Shown here piece after piece: positions 1-10,200 of a DNA stretch of 25,490 bases. Position numbers and translations under genes: made by a program. Source of the stretch: Coptodactyla brooksi (lineage: Eukaryota > Arthropoda > Insecta > Coleoptera > Scarabaeidae); assembly GCA_033557675.1 (NCBI GenBank), contig JAWQRM010000259.1, positions 1 to 25,490 of the forward strand, in the 5' to 3' direction. The notes beneath the pieces are model-generated. The model saw only the letters and a list, made by a program, of their open reading frames with translations, was not told where the DNA came from and searched no databases. The first letter of the stretch is position 1; every line of letters begins with the position of its first letter.

Positions 1-327
1 ACGTAATATTGTATATAATTATTTATATTATTATTTCATATTTAATAAACCTTTTTTCCATTTATTTTATATATATATATATAATAATGTTTTTATTTTA
101 ATTATTTCAACATAAAGTGACATTAAATTAAATTCAAAAGTCGTAGACATGGGAATAAATCCGAACATTGCCGACCGTCACGATGTTAGCGCCACCTGAC
201 TGTATGCAACCGAACCTTATATTAGGCAAAGAAATTTCTATTTCGTGTCAAACCTTTAGACATACGACTTATTAGCAAAACATGGTCTAAACAACCGTTT
301 TGCGTATTGTACTTAATGCGAGTGGTG
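1..327. other. Upstream flank, no gene seen
   Basis: AT-rich sequence with a short (AT)n run at 70-83 and an AATAAA-like hexamer near 44-49 that might be the poly(A) signal of a + strand neighbour outside the window. No frame or repeat here could be supported. Confidence 0.4.
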
Positions 328-366
328 TGCGCATGCGCGACGTCAGCTGACGTGTAGAAAACCAAT
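328..366. promoter_or_regulatory. NRF1-like palindrome, CRE-like palindrome and CCAAT box
   Basis: GCGCATGCGC at 329-338 is a perfect palindrome matching the NRF1/Ewg consensus. Immediately after it ACGTCAGCTGACGT (340-353) is a second perfect palindrome containing two CRE-type half sites, and CCAAT lies at 362-366. The cluster is GC-richer than its surroundings. It lies 0.8 kb upstream of the CAP-G start, so it could belong to a divergent neighbour or to CAP-G with an unseen 5' exon. Confidence 0.45.
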
Positions 367-865
367 CGTAGAGGAGTGCACTCCCTGCAACATCATCTTT
401 TAAGGGCTTTTACAGGCGTCCCTTTCGTTTCCGCACAAATTTTTTTTTCATAAACACACGTTTTAACACTCCCTTGACACTGTGTAAAATTGTCAGCGAA
501 ATCGAAGCATTTCACATAAACTGCACTCTTCCCTGAATATTACTCAGCCTGACATTCTGTTATAGTACCATATAATACCTTTAAAACGTCAGTACTAAAT
601 AATGAAATACAAATTGGGCGAAAATGAGATTTTTTATTTGTGAGAATTTATGAGAATATTTATTTATGTCATACCTAAACTGATGATTATCTTTACCCCA
701 GTTTTATATTTCAACATTAAACATTTTTGACGCAATATGATTGTTATTAATCTGTTACTTAATATACACGTCAATATAAAAATTGTTTGAACAGATATAA
801 ACAAAGTTGATTGGTGGAAAGCTTTATGATTCGTTTTGTAAAATTGCAAAACGGTTAAACTCTAA

Positions 866-877
866 TGCGCAAGCGCG
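866..877. promoter_or_regulatory. Second NRF1-like site
   Basis: TGCGCAAGCGCG differs by one base from the 328-339 site. CCAAT occurs at 957-961 and its inverse near 810-814. Being within 300 bp of the CAP-G start, this is the better candidate for the CAP-G core promoter. No TATA box is clear. Confidence 0.4.
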
Positions 878-1155
878 ATCAAGTAAACTTAAAGTTTTTA
901 GTCAAAAAGCGTTAAAATTTATGTAAAAACATTAATCTTTTTTGTTAAGTAGTTGACCAATCGAAAATTCCATTTATTTTACTATTAAACGGCAAGCTGT
1001 TCATACTGACAGTTTTTATTATCACAAATTCCTTCAGTGAATTTATAACCTCACACGATGCGACGCTTTGACTAAATTCAAATGCTCGAACCGTTGTGAT
1101 AGCTTTATCAATTATTTACACTAAAGATTTATGTTGTACTTGAATGATTTAAACG

Positions 1156-1248
1156 ATGAAGCAGATTCGTGAGCTATTCGCGAAGTCTCAAGAAAATATT
1201 TCTACACATCAAAAACTTATACAGACGCTAAGAACAATTTACAAGACT
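1156..1248 (+). CDS. NCAPG: CAP-G exon 1 (residues 1-31)
   Basis: Starts MKQIRELF and ends ...IYKT at a GTAAGT donor, phase 0. The segment is the N-terminal helix of the first HEAT unit. Intron 1 is only 53 nt (1249-1301), typical of insects. Confidence 0.85.
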
Positions 1249-4200
1249 GTAAGTATGTTTTGCTTGTTTACGTTGTGTTTTTACGGTTTGTTATTCTGCA
1301 GGGCGAATTTCGAAGTGTTGCTCAGGCATTTAATGAATGTATAGACATTTTGTGCCATGAAGATTATAAAATTGACAAAGAACGGCATACGCGAACCATA
1401 ACCTTCGTCGCGCTGTTCCTTCTCGACTTGCTAACGGAGAATAGTGACGAGGAAACTGAAAATCCGCTTGTCAGAGTTGTCGTGAATCAAGCATTGCAGC
1501 ATGTTGATGCGATGGACGCTAATTGTCGATATCATGCCACGCAATTATTAGAAACAATTTTAAGGCAGATTCGTACTGATATTAAAGTGTCAGCGCAACT
1601 ATGTGATGATATGCAAGATCATCTAGTTGATAGATTTTTAACAGTAAGTAGTAACAAAAGCCGGTTTTATTTATTTTACGGCGAGATATTTTAAGGATAC
1701 AGTTTTACCGATTCGACTATTGAGCGCCTCCGCCTTAGTAAAACTTCAAGATATCAATAATCCCAGCTGTCCAGTTATTGACGCTTATATGAGGATGTGT
1801 AGTGATGTTAGTCCTGTGGTATGTTTATTAATATATTAATGAAAGTATTGGGTTGGCAAATAAGTTCGTTGGCTTTCTCAGAAGGGAATAAAGCAATTTA
1901 TTTAGTACGGAAACTTAATTTTAATCGGTGATGTATTAATCGCTGTTTTTTATGCCTTGTCATCTTTCTACCAAGTTTATTATGCTGTGTTTGTAAAACA
2001 TCTGAGGTTTGTACACGAAAAAGCAATTCAAATATCTTTTGACAGTTTTCTCATTAACAAAGTTCAAAGAATCTTGCAGTGCCTAGAATAAACGATAATT
2101 AGAGGGTTGTAGGCCTAATGAAGAAAGAGGATGAGGCAAAAATCTCTGCCCCGGCTTAACGGTTTTTACTGGACGTTCCCATGATCTTTTGTGGACTACA
2201 ATATTGTACTAGGTTGTTTGAAAAGTAATTTCGTTTTTTTTGGTGAATCTTTTTTAAACTTCTTTACGCGTTTTGTTGTCGAATGGGTGATTGACTTTAC
2301 AGGAGGATGGGAATCATCTATAAGACTAGTTTACCACAGTCGATTCACTGGAATTACTGCCATTCAATACTTCCTCTGTTTTTTCTGGATTGTCACTCTT
2401 TATTCGTTATTCTGCCAATTTGACTTTGACCTAAACTGGTCGACACTAATCCATCTACAGTGCCTTCTTCCACTGTTTCCTCTTCAGCAACCATTGTGGC
2501 AGTGTCATTTCTGTGTATGTTATTTAATAGGTTTTTATATTTTACTACCATCTTTATTATCTTTGTATCCACAAGATATTGAGTTCCTATATCTATTTCT
2601 GCTATACATTTTGCTATAAAATGATCATCTGTCTGATCGGGAGGTTTCAAAATAAGCAACATTTTAGATAAAATGTATGTACTTTTAGCTTATTGACGAT
2701 TCTTTATCGTGCTCACAATTTCTAGAGCTATGGCAGATACATCCTAATTATACAAATAATAAAAATAAATAGAAACTTATTATATGCATCTTTCATAATG
2801 TCGAATACTTACTGTGTGTTGAACCTTTGTCATATTGCACAAGTAAAGAAGAACATGGTCTATTTCTACGTCTTGAAATGGACTATTATCAGGAGCATTT
2901 CCAATACTGTTCAGCGTGGGAACAATTGTCCTTTGAATTACCAAATCACTATTTTTAATATTCATTGCATACTTTAACAAACTATTCCCAATTAATTGCT
3001 GCATTATTGGGTCATGTTTTTCTTGAAATAAAAAATAAATAAATTATTAAAAGTCAGTATCATTATCATCTAAAACAAAAAATTTAACCATGAAAATAAC
3101 TGCACAAATTTTAACACAAACATTCTAGGGTGTTATTACATAGACAGGCTGTTGTAAATTAAAACTAAATTACAGGCTGCACTGTTGCTAACATTCTTAC
3201 TCTTGGAGGCATGACTTCATTTAAACGAGCATGTTTATATTAGGTTGTTCGGAAAGTAATTTCGTTATTTTTCTTTTGGTGAAAATGAAAGGCACTTTTC
3301 TTAGAAAGTATAAATATTTTATATAATTACATATTCACCATTTCAACATCTTTTGCCACCTTTCTGGCAACAGCATGATTCTACGCTCACAAAACTTCTG
3401 GTCCTTGCTGGCAAAAAGCTGATCCAAGTCATTTTTGACGGCTTCATTTGAAATAAATATTTGCCGTCCAAAAAAAATTAGAGACCGAAACAAGTAATAA
3501 TCGGAAGGTGCCAGATTTGGAGTATATGGTGGGCGTAGTACTACATCCCATCCAAGCTGTAAAAGCTTTTGGCAAGTCACCAAACTGGTATGCGGTCTCA
3601 CATTATCTTGGTGGAACACTATACCTTTTCTATTGATCAATTCTGGCCTTTTCTGTGTCAATGAAACATGCATTTTGTCCAGTTGATGACAGTATGCTTT
3701 ATAATTGATCGTGGTATTCTCCCATAAATTTTGGGAAGGGCTCCCAAAAATTTTGCAAACCTGCAAAAAAAATTGCAAACCAGTTTGCAAAAAGCATACA
3801 ATTTATTTATACAGTTGATGACGGTACACTTTAGAATCGATAGTGATACCCTCCCAAAAATTTTGAATAGAGCTCCCAAAAATGTTCCAAACTTGCAAAA
3901 GATTTCGCAAACTTTTTCAAAAAATTGGGCAAACCAGTTTGCAAAAAAATCATGCAATTTGTCCAGTTGATAACAGTACACTTTAGAATTGATCGTGGTA
4001 TTCTCCCCTAAAATTTTGGAAAGGGCTCCCAAAAAATTTGCAAACTTGCAAAAAATTTTGCTAGTTTGCAAAATTTGCAAAATTTTATACCCAGTTTTAA
4101 CAATGGCATTCTGTTAATACATCTTCATATACGCCATATTATTTTTCTCGCTTGAACAGCATTTTTACATTTTTCTAATAAAAAAGCAAAATGCGCCGAA

Positions 4201-7200
4201 AATGCTGTTTTTGATTCTCCATATTTCATAAGACGCAAAAAGAAAAGAATTGCACATAACCGTGCAAAATATTTTCACACAAACTTTGCAACGTCAGCTA
4301 TCAAAATATATAATGCATATATGATTTAGAATGAAGTTGGCTGGTTAAAATACAACTAATGCATAACCACTAAACATACAGCATCCATGCATTGAGCCGA
4401 GCAACGTATCCAAGCTTATGCAAATAGTTTTCTGCACTTTTATGATATATCAAGTTCTGCAGCAATTTCCCCACACTGTTTGAGATGGTTTTTGATTGAC
4501 GATATCTAGGCAGCTCATTTTGTTCTTTTTAATAATTAAGCAAAATATGCCTATAATCCGTCTTCCACCTTTAAAAAGCTGCACAATAAATTCATGTTAG
4601 CTAAACATTTATTTATGGAAACGTTATGGGAAACTTACAGTTTCAGATGCACAATAGTACTGAGATAAAGAAATGGCAAACAGGAGTAAAATTGCACTGC
4701 AACAGAAACAGAACGAACTTATTTGCCAACTATACGTCTTAGAAAATTAAGATTAAGGTGTTAACCGTTACGTGCACTGTTAGGTACTCGGGTACCTTTC
4801 GTATTTTCAATTTATCTTTTTTCTCCTTTTAGTACAACTACGCAGTTGAATTCCCTCATATTTATCCCAAAGCAATCAATTTCAAGTAGAATTGACATGA
4901 TATTAACATGTTAACACATGATATTAACAATTAGGTACCCAGGTAGCTAGATCCTAATTATGAAAGGTTCATGAGTTAACTGATTTTGTCGAAATAATAG
5001 TGTAAGAAAACAAATTTGTATGCATTAGAGAAAATATATGATATCCAACAATTTGTTACACGCAGACATATTTAATACAAATTTTATTTACAGTGTACAT
5101 TGTTGACATTTTGTGATGGGTGACAGCATGTTGGTTATAAATTGGCCTTTTGCAAATATCACATTTTCTCGTTTTTCTGTGAAAAGATGTGTTGACCTGT
5201 AAATGAATCAGCTACACGTATGTTTTATGAGTCCAGAAGAGACTTTTGATGCTTTTGATGGCGTCGAGGGCTGTGGAACAAGAACAGCTAGCTGCTGATG
5301 CCACTGAAGTATGTGGAACTGATGCCACTGGGTGTCCTAGTATAGCCTCTATACCAGATTTTATGGAGAAATGTTTCAAATAAATCTGGTATCTCGACCA
5401 TACTTCAATAACCGGCATAACTAATTATGTTTGATTTCCAAGTTCATAAAGGAAAGTGCGAGGACTGTGTGTAGGTTTAGCTGTAGCTGGATTATAGTAC
5501 GAATAAATTATGTAGGATGCTAGAGCAGCAACATCTATCATATTGAAAAACCTTGCTTGTGGCAATCGAAGTGTTTTTCTCTTTGTGGAACAATGAGTTA
5601 CCATTTTGTCCATGTTGTCTATACCCCCTTTAGGCATATTGTAGTGCAATATTTCTGATTTTTGTTTCGGTCTAGTTACGTTGTCGTTGATATGCATGGT
5701 TGATAGCAAGGTTACAATCTGATGTTTCTTTGGAACATATGAACAAATGCTGACCTCTCTTCTTTGTTTCTGCTTTTCTTCATTTCACTTGGGAGGCATT
5801 TGTACCATTGAAAGGTTCCAGGATAGCAACAAATGCACTAAGGGCAATCCAGTAAAAAAGTTGTCCATCATGATCTTTCTTCCTGATCTTTTGAATCGAT
5901 AGCACAAATCCCTGATGAGTCGCTGTCCTAGATCTTTTTCGGGACCATCCGGCCGAATAGTACAAAGCTCGCTAGTTATGGGATAAGATGTTTCTGCATC
6001 ACAAACTCAAAAAATGTTTAGGCTGTACTTAGAAGGCTTGGTTATTCATAATTTAATGACAAATTATCATTCGTCCTCAACCAAATCGTAGAAATAGCTG
6101 CTGCCTTATCAGACTGTAATTGCTCACTTCTGCTACTTTCATTGTTAAAACGAATGAATCTGTTTATTTGTCGAAATATGTTGATCACATATACCTTTTA
6201 TATTGTCCTTTAAATAATTCTTCTATTTTTGAAAATCACTTATTTTGTTGAATTGGATAAACCAAACTTCACACAGCAAAACAAAGATTATTACTGACTC
6301 ACAAAATGTGTTGGGCCTCTTATGAATGCAAGAAATCTTTTCCTTTTCCACTTCTAACACTTTTTATTGTATGAATCATAAACTTATTTCTCATGCTTGG
6401 GTAAAGTAGGTTTAGGGAAAATCTAACCTTTTTTTTATTATCCATATGGTTGTATAGTATACTTTGCTTTGTTTATTACATAAATTGGGAGATGGTTTAT
6501 GATGCCTCTACAAATAATCTTAAAAAAAGCCCAAATCAAGGAAATTTCTGCTAGAGGGCCGCACTCATAAACAACCAAAAAAAAACGGGAAAACCAAGCA
6601 GGACCCTATCAAGACACCCCCGGAAGGATAGGTTGTTGAAAACGACCAATACAACTACACTGCTATAGAAACATTTCTTCTTTTTGTTAGATAACAAAAC
6701 ATCTGGGATGACAAAATATTTGCGGGCTTTTTTTCATGATTTTTTCTACTGATTTACATTCACTCATTCCTTACTAGAGTACATCACTGTTTTTCAAATA
6801 ACCCAAGAAACTCCATCTTCTGCATACAAATTGTGAATATATACCCGGGTACCTGTGTGTGCACAATATGTGTAAGAATTAAGTGTGCATATGACGGTTA
6901 ATTCAAAACAAATATAAAGTATTACGGCATTAAATTTAGACAAAAGAAATTGCACGAATTTATTAAATAAGAACTAGAAACGTTCAAATACAATAAAAAA
7001 TGTTAAATGTAAATATTCAATATAAAAATAGAAGAAAAGCTGTTCAACACATATTTGGAGTACAATACTTAACAATTCTATATTTAAACTTTTTATGTGA
7101 GTTTATAAAACTTAAAATTAAACAATTCTAATCTATTTAGATTAGGAAACAAGCTGTGATGCAACTTGCTATAACGCATGCATCCCATGAGACGCTAATT

Positions 7201-10200
7201 AGGTTAATGCGGGATATGGATGCGGGAGTACGACTGCAAGCGTACAAGAGAGTTAGTTCAATAAATCCAACGTTCTTGAAGATTATTCAGCGTCAGCAAG
7301 TAATAATTAATGGAATTGAAGAGGAACAAATCTCTATACGGAAAGCATTTCTTAACACTCTTTTACCAAAATGGTTACAGACGTATGACAACAATTTGCT
7401 GGCATTTTATAACAGCGTAAGGTTAGATGCTCAATTGCACGATATTGAAGAAACAAGGATAATACATGACGAATTGATGAAGATATTTTTTAAGTAAGAG
7501 TAAAAACTCGTATTTTTTAACTATGCTGTATCAATTATTATTATTTGCAGGTGCTTTTCACCAAGAGAAATAGTCAAACATTTACCGATTGGACAACATA
7601 GTTTGGTTCCGGTACATCAGTTAACCTCAGAAGTATCTGCGTACTGGTACTACTTGGTTCTGAATTTACAAAAACAAGAACGTTGTGATGTGGAAGTCGA
7701 AACTGTTTTGCCCGAGTTAACACCCTTTTGTGAATATATTAAGAGGTAAAGTTAATTCTTCATACTTTTTGATATATTTACTTTTTTTTATTAGTGTACT
7801 CCAATCTCAAGAAGGGAGACATTTAGAAGAATGGCAAAACTTACAATTTCAGGAAGTTTTCTACAATCTTTTCCGAATGGTTTCTATATCAGATCTTGCC
7901 GATGAAGTAAGTTTTATGAACATTATTCATGTGTTCTTACACATGGATTATTGATATTGGAATATTTAAATGGATTATAAATATTTCTATTTGCAACTTT
8001 AAATAACAACTATTGCTTAAATATCTTAAAAATATTTTTTTTTATAAAACAGTTTTGTTTCTGTAATGTTATTTTTTTGAGAAATGTCGCACTGATTCAA
8101 GGCTCTAATAATCATAAAGTGGAAATTTATTACATATATTAAAGGCGGAATAATTTTTTTATCATTTTGTTGCATTGCAAAATAAAATCATAAACAATAC
8201 AGCTTTTATTCTATTTATATTCCACAAAATAAATTTCCTTGCCCATAAAATAAAATTCCCATCCATGTTTATTGGATGCAAAGGTAATGTTCTTTTAAGA
8301 TATATTAACCCAAGTCTTCAGTAAATAGCCAGCCAAATCGGGCGGCTTCATCCGCAAAGGGTTAATCTTTAACGATCGAAAGGCTCCATTAAGAACAGAT
8401 ATCCTGATTCCCTTAAAAATGGAAAAGCTCTGCTTCAGGGACATTTCGTTATTTCTTAACGTTAGTCATACATAACTATATATGCTTCCTACCAGTTGCC
8501 ATTTATTTGAGGTAACTAAATGTCCCCGTACCAGAGGCTTCTGATTTTTAAAGCATTTAGTGCATGTCTCCTCAGTGGAGCCTCTCGATCGTTAAGGGTT
8601 AAAGTAGGAGCTACATTAGGTTAGTTGTTATTAATTATTTATCTTGTAGGTAGGCCGCAAATGTTTACAGCCGCTAATTAGGGATACTCTAATTACTACA
8701 AAATTGGAAAAATCTGTAATTGGGGTGTTGCTAGAAATATATATGATATTTATTACTAGTACCGAACAATTATGTGAGGAACTTTGTAGTATAATGTCGG
8801 AAATACGAGAATCTGTACACGAGAATCAAGAAGAATTTGTGGAAGAACTGACTGATAGCCAGAAAATTGAGGTATTTTTCCATTTCATAGACAAGCATGG
8901 CTAATTTATCATCACAACCATTTGTCAATCGTGGATAGTTTATTACATTGACTGTTAATTACGAGTTGATGAAAACATGATAAATACATAATTGAAATTT
9001 CTTTACTATATTACTTACTAAGTATTATAAAAGTCGCCTCTTTCTGTCTTATAACCTATGAACTGATATAAGTAGATACACAACTACAATTACTCTAGAT
9101 TGAAGTTATTCTTGCAAAGCAACAACTCTTTCAAATTGTTTTTAAGGTATATTTCCAAAATGTGTAACAAAGCTGTTTAAAGTGTTATATATAACACTTT
9201 AAACATAATACATTTTAATTTATTATGATAAATTGATGGCAAAACTATGCTATTTTTGGAGATTGTTCTATCAGTTTGTATGCATGTGATATATGAACAT
9301 TTTGATTTTAAACAAGCTAGTCAGCAAAATTTTCACAACGGCAGGATTTTGTTAAATGTAACGATTAATTTAGAGAAAACAGGAAGCAAATATCTTATAA
9401 ACTATGGATATATATGTTAACAATGTCTTACCATCCCTACATTAGTATAAGAAGTGGAAAAGTTATAGGTCACGTCACATAAATCTTATGACGTGAGGGC
9501 ATGCATAAATCCCCATCTATATTCTGTTTTATGCTATGTTTGAAGCATATTAGATTGGGTGGAATTTAGCAAATTATTTTCCTTTGCCTTGGTTGTTCAA
9601 CATAGACTAGTAGCTCTAAAGAAGATTTATTAAAATATTCTTTAATTAGTGCTCACTGTAATTAAAAGCCATGTAAAACATTGTTACCACTTAGAACATT
9701 GTTCAACCACAGAAAGTCTATTGAATATCTATTTTAGTCATTTTGGTAACTTCTGTATTTATTAGGTGGAATTTAGGAGGGCATGCAATCCCCACCTAAC
9801 TGGATCAAGTGTTGGCTTCTTGCTCGCTTTCAAGTTTCAATTTGATCTGCTTTTTCCTCTCATGACACTCCAATGATATTTAATAAATAAGATTTTTTTT
9901 GCAAAACAAAACTCAAAAATATATATCACAAAAGTAATTGTGTATTTAACATTAAGAATGGTATCTAGTCTTCTTAGTATAGATTGTACCAATGTCTCTA
10001 TAAAAGCCATTAGTCTCTTCTTGTAAGGTCTTCTTAAGAGAATTCTAGTAATTAGATGCTTCCTTATGCACTTTTTAAATAATCCCATAGATGCATGTTT
10101 GTTTTATGTAAATTGAAGAAGCAGACAATATAGCGGGATCTTTTGTCCTCATTTTTAGTATAAGACAATTGTCGGCAATCCTTGCGCTAATCAGTTTCCT

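Larger units (their letters stand above)
2208..4362 (-). mobile_element. Composite mariner insertion carrying CAP-G exons 11-12
   Basis: Starts next to TA (2206-2207) with a mariner terminal sequence (CTAGGTTGTTTGAAAAG..., 2208-2244) of the same family as the element at 16601-17460. It continues as reversed CAP-G exon 12 (partial), intron 11, exon 11 and the end of intron 10, and then a mariner (3240-4362) lacking its outer terminal repeat. The right edge falls abruptly within mariner sequence and abuts the remaining N-terminal half of the outer mariner. Best read as two mariner copies bracketing a host segment that moved together; capture by repair is an alternative. Confidence 0.65.
2245..4362 (-). 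repeat. Left arm of the ~2 kb inverted duplication
   Basis: Reverse-oriented counterpart of 16643-18464. Identity looks high over exon 11 and the intron pieces (about 97% over exon 11 by eye), lower over exon 12 and the mariner. Breakpoints are abrupt at GAAT near 2245 and at AATGC near 4362. Confidence 0.92.
1848..4732 (-). mobile_element. Outer mariner relic, interrupted by a nested insertion
   Basis: Ends are near-identical inverted repeats of about 20 bp: TTGGGTTGGCAAATAAGTTCG from 1848 and its complement ending near 4732, next to TA. On the - strand the right part (about 4380-4550) encodes the N-terminal helix-turn-helix region (GEIAAELDIS then LHKLGYVARLNAW, with a stop and frame changes). 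The left part (2207-1860) encodes the C-terminus: a remnant of the DNARPH motif, then HP(P)YSPDLAPS-like and NYRLF, then ALQDSLN and INLVER. Excluding the insertion only about 720 bp remain of an expected ~1.3 kb, so the middle of the transposase is deleted. Confidence 0.8.

Noticed and set aside
2191..2619. 142-codon + strand frame in intron 3
   Set aside because: It is the complement of the reversed exon 12 copy plus a mariner end; hydrophobic composition comes from reading the wrong strand.
2393..3004. Possible second functional CAP-G gene on the - strand
   Set aside because: Only two exons are copied, one is truncated, and there is an in-frame stop and a frameshift.
3658..4080. 140-codon - strand frame, KFCKFA-rich repeats, looks like a repetitive protein
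   Set aside because: It is the GCAAA-rich tandem block inside a dead mariner, with no start context or independent family support.
3681..4080. CRISPR-like array
   Set aside because: Units are diverged, directly adjacent, lack spacers, and lie in a eukaryotic transposon.
9495..9800. GAGGGCATGC...ATCCCC pair as a transposon boundary
   Set aside because: The two short stretches are in the same orientation, no target duplication is visible, and similarity is too short to define an element.
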